Below the pieces are notes generated by a model. That model made no database searches. It was not told where the DNA came from and saw only the letters and a list, made by a program, of their open reading frames with translations. The translations under genes and the position numbers were made by a program. DNA of 64,000 bases, from contig JAPJBO010000002.1 of NCBI GenBank assembly GCA_030068145.1, forward strand, positions 62,001 to 126,000, given 5' to 3'. This document shows, piece after piece, positions 29,901 through 55,598 of this stretch (the stretch's first letter is position 1; each line of letters begins with the position of its first letter). The DNA is from Diplonema papillatum. Taxonomy: Eukaryota > Euglenozoa > Diplonemea > Diplonemida > Diplonemidae.

Positions 29901-32731
29901 CAACCGTCGCTTTTTGATACAAATTGATGATGCCAACCGTGGTTGGCACCATGAAGAAAACGGCGTACCGTGCAGCTATGTGCAGAGGAGTCGAGCCTTC
30001 GGTGTTGGCCGTGCTGATGCCTGCGGAGTGCGCGAGCAGGACTTCCGACGCGTCCTTGTGCCCGTGCAGCGCGGCGCAGTGGAGCGGCGTGCTCCCGTTC
30101 TTGGCGCCGAAGTCGACGCTCGCGCCGCCGGCGATGAGGAGCTCGACGACGTTCCAGTGCCCGCTGCCTGCGGCGCAGTGCAGGGGCGTGAAGTCCTCGT
30201 TGGTCAGTCTGTTGATGTCGGCTCCAAGGCTGAGCAACAGCTTCGTCACCGCGCTGCTGCCAGACGTTGCTGAGATGTGCAGCGGCGTGCACCCCTCACG
30301 AGACGCGTCGTCAACCTTCGACGTGGTGTTGTGCAGCAGGAACCCAGCGGAAGCCACGTCGCCCGAAAGCGCAGCAAAGTGCAGCGGCTTGTAGCCATCT
30401 TTATCGTCGACGACCGGCGCCTTCGCCTCGACCAACAGCTTCACGACATCTGAGTTTGCGTGCCGCGCCGCCAGGTGCAGCGGTGTGAGCCCGTGGGCGT
30501 CTGCCAAGCCGATGTCCGGGTTCTGGCTGAGGAGGAGGACGACGATCTCCGAGCTGCCTTGCTTCGCAGCGCAATGCAGGGCCGACCAGCCGTCCTTCGA
30601 CACTGTATTCGCGCCAGCCCCGCACTCCAATAGGAGCTGAACGGTGCTGAGGTGATTCCCAGCGACGGCGCAGTGCAGTGCTGTCCATCCATTCCCGGTC
30701 GGCTTGTCTGCTGGATACCCTGCACGTGTGGATTGGGTCTGACCACTATGCATTGTGTGACGATAGTGTGCGCTCTATCTAGCTACTTGGTAACTATCTG
30801 TTTTCTTGTTATTGCTCGAGCACAAATCATGTTCACCGGAGGGATGCTATGAAACGCTGTTCAAGTTGCACATCGTTTCTCTTGATTGACCTGCCGATTT
30901 ATGTCCTGGATCCAGCCAAGTGAGGAAATGAAAGCTTTCTACGTGCAGCAAGTCTTTCGCTCAAGAATGCATCAGCATGGAACCAATCGAACACATTGAA
31001 GGGCAACCCGCAAGATTGTTGGTACGAAAGAACTTTGACCGCACTCCCCTGAATTCTAATTCAGGAGGTGGCTTCAGGGGAGCAATTGGTCGTTAGTCAG
31101 AAGGTCCTAATGGTGGAATTGCTCTCAAAGCTGTTCATGACGAGCTCTGGCCTCGCTGCGCGGTCAAGGCGTGCAATCAGAGGTAATATTTCACCGTCCT
31201 TTTGTGTTGATGCAAATCGACGATACAAAAGAAAAGCCAAGCAATGAATTTTGTGTGTCGGCAAGTCTGGCGGACAAAAAGCGTGAGACAGATGGAGAAG
31301 GTACGACACCTGCTTCGTACAACAAGCGCAGCACGTCGTCGTGGCCATTTCGCGCAGCAACGTGCAAAGACGCCCTCCCATCCTCGTCCGTGTCTTCGAG
31401 ACAGCTGCGATCCTTCTCAAGCAACACGGTTACGACGTCAGTGTGCCCGCAGCTGTTTTGAATATTAAAGCGCATTGCTAGAGTATTCGTGAATAGCCGG
31501 CAGTTTCGCCTACAAGTAGGGGTATAAGGGAATAGCGCGTCCAGCTCTTGACAAAAGAAGAAGGCGTTAGGAATATGTTAGGTTCTCCGACTCCCGCAAA
31601 CCTTGGTTGGTCCAAACTCCAGAGTTCTAGTCAACTAGTCTCTGCGGGATTAGCATACTTTCATGAACTCCTGCAACGCGTAGGTACCAGGGAAAGCCTG
31701 CTACACGGGAGCCAAGCTTCACGTGTTCGGCGGTACTGCAGAGCCACGGGCCTACGGGTCAAGTGGCTACCAATTTTGCGACTATCTGTCTCTCGCCAAC
31801 AGGGAAGTGACAAAGCGGAACGATGCTAGCATCAAACTGTCGGCCTTTGAGCATCTGCCTGCTACACAATTCAGGACGCACAATGTGGTTCTTGTATTTC
31901 CGACGACCTTGTGTTTTCGACTCTGGCACCAGGGGCTTCGGTGGAAGTGCGCACACACCGCCAAGCCACGAGAAGGGCCGCCTTGAGTTTCTGTCTTTTA
32001 CCAATACATTGTGTTTCTTGTGTTTCCGACGACTTTTCCGTACCCTCTGCCACCAGGGGGTTTCGGTGGGAAGTGGAGTGAACGCACACACACCGTGAAG
32101 CCACGAGAAGGGGCGTCGAGCCGTCGGAGTCGGCGAGCGACGGGCCCGCGCCGAGGGAGAGGAGCAGTTGCGCAACGGCGGCGTGGCCGTGCTGCGAGGC
32201 GCAGAGGAGGGGTGTCATCCCGTTGTTGGCTGCGCAGTCGACGGGGGCGCCCATCGAGACCAGCCGCGCGACGAGGTCTTCGAAGCCGCTTCTCGCAGCG
32301 TAGTGCAGCGGCGTCCTGCCGTCCTGCGACACGGGGTTCGCCACGGCGCCGGAGTCGAGCAGGATGAACGAGATGCCTCTGTGACACTCCGCCGCCAAGT
32401 GCAATGGCGTGAACCCATCCGTCGTGGACACGTTCACGGGGACACCCGCTGTGACCAGCAGCAGCACGACGGTCTGCCTACCGTTGCCGGCCGCGAAATG
32501 GAGGGGAGACCATCCGTCTCGGCTCAGCGCCCCGATCTTCGCGCCCGCCCCCAGCAGGACCCGCACCAACCGGTCGTTCCCCTGCGCGGCCGCGACGTGC
32601 AAGGGCGTCAGCCCCATACCGTCCCTGCAGTTCACCTTCGCGCCCGCGTGCAGCAGGCACTCGACCAGGTTCAAATTCTTCCCTTCCTTCACCACGGCCA
32701 GCAGGTGCTGGTTCATCGTTCTTTGAGACAT
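26015..32731 (-). CDS. Ankyrin-repeat protein, four exons, 814 residues
   Basis: Exons 32731-32094, 31452-31310, 30719-29969 and 26927-26015 join to 2445 coding bases. Every intron is GT-AG, phases agree (2, 1, 2), and each junction rebuilds a normal ankyrin repeat: LLVASR with CGHTDVV, LLYEAG with YPADKPTGNGWTALH, and HIAAR with FGHAELV. The protein starts MSQRTMNQHLLAVVKEG and consists almost wholly of about 23 ankyrin repeats (DGWSPLHFAAGNGR type) up to the short tail DNAKDSSIQ. Repeats 17 and 18 (DTWVAAHGAANNGH, EGTTLLQLACLQSQ) are the most degenerate. There is no membrane segment or second domain, so it is probably a cytosolic or nuclear protein-binding scaffold; the partner is unknown. 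Intron 3 is 3041 bases and carries a large minisatellite. The start is the first ATG after an upstream basic region that looks like 5' UTR. Confidence 0.88.
27341..27423 (-). pseudogene. Partial duplicate of ankyrin exon 4 start inside intron 3
   Basis: Repeats the acceptor and the FGHSELVTFLADRGADVAARD codons. It then loses about 10 bases, giving an immediate stop, and runs into unrelated sequence shared with 29890-29945. The splice site is intact, so use of this exon would truncate the protein. Confidence 0.8.
27440..27715 (-). repeat. Tandem 20-23-bp repeat next to the duplicated exon
   Basis: CCAAGGTATCCTGAGGTTCTT-type units recur about eight times at 27490-27660, ending in CCTTTTTAGCCTTCATAATACTTTGT. 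A shorter version lies at 26945-27056, so this region was copied together with the exon start. Confidence 0.8.
27915..29892 (+). repeat. 46-bp minisatellite, 43 copies, in ankyrin intron 3
   Basis: TGTTTGTGCG recurs every 46 bases from 27915 to 29847. Only the first two units differ visibly (TGCGTGCGTG instead of TGCGTGTGTG). Each unit contains GTTATCACCAGGTTTTGGTA. It is flanked on both sides by a CAGTATACTTGCCAACCGTC segment (27288 and 29889). Confidence 0.97.
29969..30719 (-). CDS. Ankyrin gene exon 3
   Basis: 751 bases. The acceptor is ACGTGCAG before GGTATCC. An in-frame CAG eleven bases on is possible but gives a repeat of the wrong length. Encodes repeats 8 to 15; donor GTACGC. Confidence 0.85.
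31310..31452 (-). CDS. Ankyrin gene exon 2
   Basis: 143 bases. The acceptor is CAAAACAG before CTGCGGGCAC and the donor is GTGTCG after GAAGCAG. It encodes the end of repeat 6 and all of repeat 7 (DGRASLHVAARNGH). Confidence 0.85.
32094..32731 (-). CDS. Ankyrin gene exon 1
   Basis: ATG at 32731-32729; six ankyrin repeats begin here. The donor follows CTTCAC G as GTGTGTG at 32093. Reading on into the intron gives CVCVHSTSHRNP, which is not ankyrin. Confidence 0.85.
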
Positions 32732-33279
32732 CGCAACCGAAGGGGGAGGACGTGTGGGGGTGTGAAAGCGGGAGCGAAGGGAGGAGTGCGTGTGTCTTTT
32801 TTTCCTCTCGCAAACCCTTCTCCTTTCGCTTTTGCTTTTTGTGTGCTCCCCTCCCCCCCCAGGGTCGGTCTCCTGAGGCACTAGAAGCGTTGGATGAAGA
32901 TCGTGCAAACGTTGCGCGTCAAGTTGAACTAAGATTGGTCGAATAATAACGCCTGGCTGTCAAAATGTTTACTTTTTTTCTGGACCCTGCTACTGTTCGT
33001 CTGATTCGTATTCGACGTCGTCGTTGAAAGACCAATCGCCACTAGATTTCCTATCTGTTAGCAACTAGACTTCGTTGCTCATAACGGAGTTCACTTGTCA
33101 AGTGTGTCATCAGGTCGCATCGACGTCGCGCAAGAATCAATCTTCGCTGCATTCCTATTTATCTCCTGGTACCTGAACTCCCAACATCAACAACGGCAAC
33201 AATCAGAAAGTAAACCGACGATCACCAACAAGGTGGCGTTGGCGCGGGTACCACGGACGGTACACCCGAAACCCCCGTA
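32732..33279. other. Upstream region of the ankyrin gene
   Basis: About 150 bases before the ATG are CT-rich on the sense strand and open in frame, probably 5' UTR. No TATA box is evident. The rest to 33279 shows no gene. Confidence 0.4.
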
Positions 33280-33384
33280 TTGCGTAGTTCTTGCGTATAA
33301 GTCGATCTTTGAGTGCGTGAGCCCCTCCGAAGAAAGGTCCATCACACTAGTTCCAAGCTACTTAGCCCGGGTCTCTGGGTCGCG
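33280..33384 (+). repeat. 105-bp direct repeat, left copy
   Basis: Matches 34080-34184 with three differences; the copies start exactly 800 bases apart. Both contain GTATAAGTCGATCTTTGAGT and end GGGTCTCTGGGTCGCG. Confidence 0.9.
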
Positions 33385-34145
33385 TCCCCCTCCTTCTTTT
33401 GGTCGCCTGGTCTTGCGTCTTGTTGGTCCATCCGGGCTGGTCGCTTCGCGCTTCCCCTTCGTCTTGCATCACCTCGTCTCCACTCCCTGCCGCACGGGCT
33501 TCTTCGGTTTGCGCCACCTGCGACGCGGGCCGCTTCACTGCTCGTCTGCGCGTGGACTGCTCTGTACTCGTTGCCTTATCCGCTATTTGCCGCTTCTCGT
33601 ATCGACCGCGCCTGCCTTTCCAGTTCTGCCTTTCGCCTCTGTGGTCCGTCGGCCGCCTCGGCTCGGGCGTCATGCTGTGCTATCTGAATCTCCTCGTCTT
33701 CCTTCTTACGTTGCTTGGCACTCCGTGCTGCCCGCGCCGCTTGCAGCGCGGGCCTCTTCGAGCCGGTCATCCTCGTGTGCGCTGCCCCGCCTTCGTATCT
33801 TGGCTCGCGCCCTCTGCCTCCGGCGCGCCTCGTGACACTTCCTTGCCCTGGGCGATGTTCCTCTTCGAGCTCCTCCCTCCTCGTCCCGCCTGACTCTCCT
33901 GTTCCGCTAAGGTGAACCACTTCTGCCCCCTTTCCTCGTCCGATGGGTACCACTTTTTTGAAATCAAATTTTCCTAGTCTCTCCCCGTCTTCCCTGCGCT
34001 CTGCTTGTACCTTTCCGTGTTCTGCCTTCATGTACTCTCCTGCCGACACCTCGAGCCCTCGCAGCGCTTGCAGGGTATCTTGCGTAGTTCCCGCGTATAA
34101 GTCGATCTTTGAGTGCGTGAGCCCCTCCGAAGAAAGGTCCATCAC
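33362..34145 (-). pseudogene. Charged coiled-coil-like hypothetical ORF, probably frameshifted
   Basis: The frame 34145-33576 (MDLSSEGLTHSKIDLYAG...) ends in a Lys/Arg/Glu/Ala-rich segment. A second frame, 33673-33362, continues with the same composition and ends RPRDPG at a stop. The switch near 33590-33670 suggests one indel. The 105-bp direct repeat overlaps both ends. Composition recalls retroelement ORF1 proteins, but I see no motif that proves this. Confidence 0.35.
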
Positions 34146-34184
34146 ACTAGTTCCAGGCTACTTAGCCCGGGTCTCTGGGTCGCG
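34080..34184 (+). repeat. 105-bp direct repeat, right copy
   Basis: See 33280-33384. On the minus strand both copies end an ORF in PRPRDPG or TRPRDPG and then supply the start of the next one. Confidence 0.9.
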
Positions 34185-34722
34185 GCAGTGTTTTGGGTTC
34201 ATTGGGTCTGCGACGCCCCTGGCCGTCAGGGCGTCGCATCGGGGAGTTTCGGCTGCCCGGTTGTCTCCCCTCTCCTTGCAGGTTGTTGTCTGTGTTGTGC
34301 CTCGGGCGCTGTCCTGCGCTGCTAGCGCGCGGGTGTGGCGACGCGGTTCGTCGGCTTGCCGAAGTCATCGTGCTGTACGGTTCGTATGGTGCGGGCGTCG
34401 GTACGCGGGCCGTCTCTTCGAGGATCGACGCCGAGAATATTTTCTCTTCTTCCCTCGCAAACCACCAAAATGGTCGCTGGTTCGATTCCTCGCGGCGTCG
34501 AGCGTTTCGGAGCTCGTAGTGCGTGTTCTGCTTACAGTGGTCCCCCTCATATATATACGCACGCTCCTGCGCAGTCCAAAATGGGACGCAGACCAAATCC
34601 TCCCAGTACGGCGAAGGCCTGGCCACGGAGCTTAGGTTACGGTTGACAACTATTGAGATTTCGCAACTGGCAGCCTCCTCAGTATTTCCTGCAAAGCAGT
34701 TCACCTGGACCTTATCACGCAA
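34162..34722 (-). CDS. Hypothetical basic protein sharing its C-terminus with the next ORF
   Basis: A 186-codon open frame whose annotated first codon and extent are uncertain. The C-terminal third is Arg/Pro/Gln-rich (SAGQRPRHNTDNNLQG) and ends RPRDPG inside the 105-bp repeat. The N-terminal part overlaps sequence like repeat A's tail (GCAACTGGCAGCCTCC), so only about 34190-34500 may be genuine. Confidence 0.25.
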   Translation of the reverse strand: MRDKVQVNCFAGNTEEAASCEISIVVNRNLSSVARPSPYWEDLVCVPFWTAQERAYIYEGDHCKQNTHYELRNARRREESNQRPFWWFAREEEKIFSASILEETARVPTPAPYEPYSTMTSASRRTASPHPRASSAGQRPRHNTDNNLQGEGRQPGSRNSPMRRPDGQGRRRPNEPKTLPRPRDPG

Positions 34723-34729
34723 CAGCTCC

Positions 34730-35640
34730 TAATCAACCGCACTTCTATTCCCGAAAAGGTAAAAAGAACGGCGAAAGAAGAACTATCGAACGCAGCTGAC
34801 TTAGCTCACTGCTGTCCAAAGGAAGAAAGGGACAAAAGAAAAAGAAAAAGCGCAGAAGGGAGGGAAATGCTGATCTGTGGTAGGCTGCAACGTCGGGAGG
34901 GAGGAAAAAGGCTGTTGTTGAGACGTGAACCTCTTTTTTTTTTTTTTGGAGGAGCCAGTTTGGCGTGCAACTTGGCGCTTCTTCCCGATGGCGCACGGAG
35001 CGAGCTTGCAGGGCTGCTTTGAATGCCGGACGACTGGTCATAATGTGGCAAAAGCGCTAATCACGAGAGTGAGTCAATCACAGACAGAAGCGGTACGTGC
35101 ACTCAGCTCTAGTGGCATAGCTAACTAATGTGGCATAGCCTCGCCTCGTTAACCTCATAATGGCGGACTGCTGCAACAACCAGTGTTAGCGTCCGGTGCC
35201 CTCGCCAACATCAGTCGCCGGCTGCAATGCTGCACAAAGCGACCCACGCGGGCATTGGCCGCGGGTGATGTTTGCCAAAGCTGTTAGGCTCGAACGGCTG
35301 CTCTTGTCATCTCGGACGAGTTTCTCAGCAAATGTGATCTACGAAACAAAAAGAAAAATGCGGAAATGAAAAAAAAAGAAAATGAAAGAACAAAGGAAAA
35401 CAGATCAGCATGGCAGAAAAGGGTCAAAAAAAAAAAAAAAAACGAGGCTGAAGCTCTACGTGCCTGAGCCGGGAAGGGGCCAGAGGGGAATGGGTGGGGG
35501 ACCTCGTGGATCTATGGAAAATGAAAGATGTCATCATGAAAGGGTTTTTTTTTTGTTTCGAGCGTCGTTTTCGGCTGGTCTCTGGAGCCTTCTTTCGAGG
35601 AAGCAGATCGCCGGGGATCGTTTCCAGCACACGATCTCCG
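34730..35640. other. A/T-rich stretch, nothing recognised
   Basis: Contains T or A runs at 34930-34943, 35365-35373, 35426-35442 and 35545-35555. No domain or repeat match was found. Confidence 0.4.
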
Positions 35641-35654
35641 CGACGCGGTCTGCT

Positions 35655-36229
35655 TTCGCTTTAGTGAGCTGGGGCTCACGAGCAATATTAAACCTCTGGC
35701 ATGGAAATGCCCCAGCTGGTCTCCGTTGTGAAGTCGATCCACTTGGGGATGGTGTGCCCGGTGTCTGCGTAGGCCCCTACAGGGTGCCTCTGTGACTACG
35801 TCCGAACGCAGCCGTGCAATGTGCTGACGCCGCATCGATGTCGAAATCCCCAGTTTGGCCTTAGTTGCCGTTCAGATCGGACGGACTCTGCTTTCGCTTT
35901 AGTCGTTCTTGCACTCACAAGGGGGGAGCGGGTCTCATGGGGCGTGTCAACATCGGACCTCCGCCATGGAGATGCCCCAGCTGGTCTCCGTCTTGAACTC
36001 GAGCCACTTGGGGATGGTGTACCCGGTGTCTGCGTAGGCCCACCGTTGACGGCAGGGTCCTTTCTACAGCCTTTGTGACTTCGTCCAAACGCAGCCGTGC
36101 ATTGTGCTGACGACGCCGCGTCGCTGTCGAAACCCTCGAAGCTGCCGTTCAGATAGGACGGACTCTGCTTTCGCTTTAGTCTTGCTTGCCCCCACAAGGA
36201 GGAGCTGGGTCTCATAGGGCTCGTCAACA
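35655..36229 (-). pseudogene. Two tandem duplicates of the polymerase gene's 3' end
   Basis: The last ~110 bases of polymerase exon 5, with about 70 bases of downstream flank, recur at about 35895-36085 and, shorter and more diverged, at 35655-35790. All contain GAGATGCCCCAGCTGGTCTC or a near match and the CCACTTGGGGATGGTGT segment. Confidence 0.85.
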
Positions 36230-51456
<15,227 letters not shown>

Positions 51457-51844
51457 TTCCCTTTTCCGTATCCGACGATTCCGATGTGGGCGTGCGAATT
51501 GGTGTCTTTCGACCTCTTTTTCTTCTTTCTTGTATAAGCACCTGCTTCGTATGTGGAGTTAAAGTTCGCTTGAAATTCCGGGGGGATAGGGTCTCCGTGT
51601 GACCGTTGTTGAATGGGGTCTCTTAAAGCAAGAAAGCTATTTCTGTGAAACACTTGGGGCAGGCTGCCAGAGTTGCGAAACCCTGTAACGGGGTAAAATG
51701 TGCTGTGCCCACACGAAACACACGTAAATCCGGGTTTTAGTGGCCGGCGTAAGCGTTCAGCGTTTTGTTTTGTTTTTCTGCTTTTCTCTTCGCGCAAGCG
51801 GAAGCTGTGTGCGTGTGTGTTACGGACCCATTTAACATGGTGCT
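51457..51844. other. Upstream region of the polymerase gene
   Basis: Carries repeat I (51555-51630) and reversed repeat A (51690-51750). No TATA-like motif stands out. The first 90 bases before the ATG are conserved in the duplicate at 52116-52205. Confidence 0.4.
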
Positions 51845-52205
51845 TCGGCGGCCGGCACCTTCGCCTTGTACCGCGGGAAGACCTTCTTCGGAAGCTTGTG
51901 GAAAAAGGGGGTAGTCGATCGCGGTCTCCCGCACCGGCGGCGAGATGTCGAACGTGGCGCAGAAGAGCTTGCCGATGTTCAGCCTGCCTCCTTCTCGAGA
52001 AACTGCACCGCCTGCGACGCTTCGCCTCGGCCGTCGACAGAGCAGCAGCCGCCGCGCTCGATGCGTGCATGCGGCCCGCGCACGCCGCGCCGAGTAGTCG
52101 GTTCGTGCGTCGCATTTCTTTGTGTATCCGACGATCCCGATATGGGCGTACGAAATTGGTGTCTTTCGACGTCTGTTTCTTCTTTCTTGTATAAGCACCT
52201 GCTTT
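51845..52205 (-). pseudogene. Broken tandem duplicate of polymerase exon 1 and its upstream flank
   Basis: The ATG at 52115-52113 is kept (MRRTNRLLGAACAGRMHASS), but deletions shift the frame after the STAEA codons. The match runs to the KAKVPAA region and breaks off before Exo I. The flank (TTGGTGTCTTTCGAC ... TTGTATAAGCACCTGCT) is duplicated too. Confidence 0.88.
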
Positions 52206-52559
52206 GTATTTGTGTGAAAACACTTGGGGCAGGCTGCCAGTTGCGAAACCTGGGGTAGTGTGCTAGGTAAGTCTGGGTTGAGTGACCAGCGTTTTGCTTT
52301 GTATTTCTGTGTTTCTCTTCGCGGATGCGGAAGCTTGTGCGCGTGTGTTCCGGACGTGCCTCCCTTCAGGAAGTACGACCACTGTGTGCATGTGTGTGGG
52401 TTAGGTTTCATGCCCTGTTGCGGAGTGTAGCCCAGGCCGTAGGCTTCCTCACGCCACAGCTGACACTCCTTCTTGCTGCCCGTAGTGACCACGCGGTGTC
52501 CGGAACTGTAGCCTCGTTTGACAATGGCTCCCTGCTTCGCGTCCCGTGTGCTGCAACAT

Positions 52560-52680
52560 GTATCCGGGGGGAGACGTCTTCTCGCCACAGTTGACACTCC
52601 TTCTTGCACGCAGAGCAGCGAGCAGCGTCGTGTTGCGAACACTTCGCCTTCCTATTTCCCGTTCGCCTCACTGTTGGCCG
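52560..52680 (-). pseudogene. Fragment with a C-x2-H-x4-C-x2-C motif
   Basis: The minus frame reads KAKCSQHDAARCSACKKECQLW, the same Cys/His spacing as the motifs at 6208-7785. KKECQLWRE recurs at about 52450, so the region holds a local duplication. Probably a scrap of a related element. Confidence 0.4.
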
Positions 52681-52689
52681 TGTGCCAGC

Positions 52690-54085
52690 TGCCCCACTCT
52701 GCTGCCTGCGGGCCTAAGTTGTAGCTCCGGAGGCGCGCTGCAAGTTGCGGCTCTGCTACGGTGGGTGACGGCGCCGGAGCGGGCGCTGCCGGGGGGGGAA
52801 ATCTTAGTTTCGTGTTCAGGCGCTACTTGCCTCTCATGTCAGGGGGGGGGGTGCGAATAGACGCAAAGTCCGTAAACCGACGAAAATGCAAGATCGCCCA
52901 GTACTCAGCCACCGCGCATCCCACTTCACACGACAGGTTTCTGAAAGCCCCCCCCGCTGGATACCTCAACTCGTGTCAAAGGAGAACGTGCGTTTGAAAC
53001 AGACACAACGGGCGGCCACGAGCTTCGGAGAACGAAAATGCCAGAAAGATAATTCAAAAGGCCGAGAAGGAAAGAAGAAAAAAAAAGAACCCGGCGACGA
53101 GAGACAGAGACAAGGAGGGGGGGGGGGGACAGAAACCCACATGAAAAGGGAAAAAAGGTTCACACAGCTTGAAGCAGCTTTGAGGCGGTCGGACACCCTT
53201 GGGGGGCGAGAGACAGTGGAGTCCAGCTCAGAAGCTGGAGTTTTTAAAAAGACAGGCGCTTCGTTCTGTTTGTGCGTGCCGGTTGATCGTTTTTCCCACT
53301 TGTATTTACCCTGTGTATACTCAGGTAAGGAATTCTGATCAACCACCAAAACAAGCTGCCTACGTCTTTTTAGCCTGCACAAAAGATTGAAAGGCAACCC
53401 GCAAGATTGTTAGTACTAAAAAAAGCTGGCGGCACACCCGCTTTACGAATGTCTCCTCCCCCAGGACGACGAAGGCGGGGAGTGCCGGGGGCAGTGAAGT
53501 AACGAAGCCCGCGAACGGTGGGTGGTGACCCCTCCGAACAGCCTCCCTGGCCCTGGCCCACGCCTGATGCCGCAGGCCCTGAACCCGGGCGGCGGCGCTT
53601 TGGCATGAGCCAGGAACCTCAAGGGAAGCAGCGCGAGAGGCATCATCCACGCTTCAAAGGCCCACACACACCCGCTTTTCGAATGTACAATTACTCTTCC
53701 AGTACACCTGCTTTTCGCGTGTGCCTTTGTTTCACCTTGAAGATACGGCTGCGTCAGACTCGCTCTTGCAGTGCCTGACGACTGTGTTTGCCACATCCGT
53801 CGGGTGCTTGTGGCGATGGGCCACCGAACTAAGGCCGCTGTCTCTCGTCGCACCGTTCGTAGGTACTTTGCACCGGTGCCCGTGGCACTGCCGCCGCAGC
53901 CGTGGGGTGTGCACGCAGGCTTCGCCTCGGCAGCACTTCAGCGACTATTCGTTTAATGCGTATCGACATCGCAGCCGTGGGCTCCGTGATACTGCCGCCC
54001 CGGATCCATCCAGGAGAGACTTTCTGAAGCGAAAAGCGCAGGCCTGGGGGATCGGTGATCCTTCGGGGCCTCCGAGCTCGAACTT
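52690..54085. other. Gene-poor stretch
   Basis: Repeat J fragment (52795-52850), A/G-rich run (53070-53130), then 53440-53660 and 53760-54060. The last two are GC-rich with open frames on both strands, but I cannot tie either to a family. Confidence 0.4.
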
Positions 54086-54090
54086 GTCGA

Positions 54091-54463
54091 GTTCGCTCGT
54101 CTGGCGAAACAGCAGTCAAGGGGACAGACTTGACAACTGTCAGCGGAGACAATTGAATCGATGGAATGTACCGTGCAAGGATTCAGTACGGCCGTCAGCA
54201 AGGGCGTTGAAGTATGGCTAAAGATAAAGTGGTGTCACCTGAGGGGCCCACGTGTTAAGCCGTTAAGCATTGAGTTCTTTTAAGTACATGAACCACACGG
54301 ATTAACATGCACCGTTAAGCAGCGGCTGCCGGCTTATCCCGTGACACCTTTTATACGTAGTTGGTTATCATGAATAGACTACGCTATAGAAAGAGTTAAA
54401 CACGCCGTTGGAGCACACAAAACGAGAAAGGCCTAGAGTCTTGTTGAGAAGCTCTGTCTCAAG
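54091..54463 (+). repeat. Repeat D copy interrupted by repeat B
   Basis: 54091-54205 and 54398-54463 match 15029-15135 and 15136-15200. The 192 bases between are repeat B. Confidence 0.88.
54206..54397 (+). mobile_element. Repeat B, complete 192-bp copy
   Basis: Clean insertion in repeat D defines its ends: GTTGAAGTATGGC ... TATAGAAAGAGTT. Internal inverted pair GGTGTCACCTGAGG and CCGTGACACC. No coding capacity and no visible target-site duplication. Confidence 0.8.
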
Positions 54464-54889
54464 CCGTCTGGAAGAAGAGCTGAGCAACCCATGCGAACGA
54501 ACGAGAGACCCAGGGCGGGTCGCCTGGGCGAGGCCGATTGAGCGTGCGGTCGCAGACCTGCCATTGGCTCGCTCTTCCGCGCGGTATAAGTCGCGCGCAG
54601 TCCCCTTAAGAAGTAGTGCGCCGTCTCGGGTAAGCAGCAAGCCGCCGATGCCAAAAGACACCCCCCACCCTGCAACGACGCGCCCACCTATTTAAGGGTT
54701 CGAGATCTCGTTCGTTAACGGAATCAACCTGCCAACTCACTCCGCCAACCAGCGGCCGTGGCAGCCGGCGACGCGCCGAGAGTCTGCTTCAAGAAGATAT
54801 GGGAAGAAATGGGACACAGAAGGTCGAGAAGGGCTCGAGAAGGGCGAAACATTTTGAGGTCCGGTTGTGCATATCACCCATTCCACGAA

Positions 54890-55170
54890 AAAGTGTCACA
54901 GATTTTCCGTCTGAAAAGCAGCCCGTTTTGGGTCAAAATTTTGGAATTTTTGGGAAATTTTTTTTGGGATGGAAAGAGCTATCCCTGGCGATTATGGGCA
55001 AGCAATCAGCTCGCGTGGCGACCAAAATCTGGCGTGCAGATGGACAAAAGGTCGGTTTTGGGGCTGTTTCAAAAACCCAAAAAAACGATTTCCGGCGGGA
55101 ATCGAACCACCGACCCTCAAACCCCTGTGTGGGTGTGGTAGCCTCTGGACCATGGGCTAAAAAAATGGCG
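54890..55170 (-). repeat. SINE-like repeat with a tRNA-like head
   Basis: On the minus strand 55160-55080 has a D-arm (AGCC/GGCT closing CATGGTCCAGA) and a B box (GGTTCGATTCC). The body (GAAAAGCAGCC, TTTTTGGGAAAT, GCGATTATGGGCAAGC) is shared with 62195-62330. The anticodon arm does not fold well, so this is not a working tRNA gene. Confidence 0.55.
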
Positions 55171-55339
55171 GAAAATTTTTTTTGTTCACTACTGAGTGAG
55201 AATTTTGGACTCATTTTGAGTTCTTCGCAAACCGGGCGAAATAAGCTCTGAGAGAGCAGAAATACCGTCCTGGGACACTGGAAACGAGTAAATGACGATC
55301 TCGCACTTTCCGATAAGAATTCCAACTGAGCAGGCGCTA

Positions 55340-55385
55340 AAAGCGAATTTTGGGCCGAGGTTCGATTCCTCCTCAACCACTATTT
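55340..55385 (+). repeat. Isolated tRNA-like B box
   Basis: GAGGTTCGATTCCTC forms a T-arm, and CCTCAACCA follows like a tRNA 3' end. I could not find the matching acceptor strand or A box. Confidence 0.3.
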
Positions 55386-55541
55386 CAGGTGTTCAGGGAT
55401 TGGCTCCTGAATGCAACTCCTAGCCCAGTCTCTGTAAAAAACGGCTGCACAGGTTGACCGTGTGGGTGCCAAAGTGGCCCAAATACGATCCAGGGAGAGG
55501 CGACTACCATAGAAAATGGGGGTACCCTGAGACGTTTACCC

Positions 55542-55572
<31 letters not shown>

Positions 55573-55598
55573 AGGAGTACGAGGCCCAGAAAGCGCAG

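Noticed and set aside
34475-34500. tRNA B box (GGTTCGATTCC)
   Set aside because: No A box or acceptor stem at proper distance.
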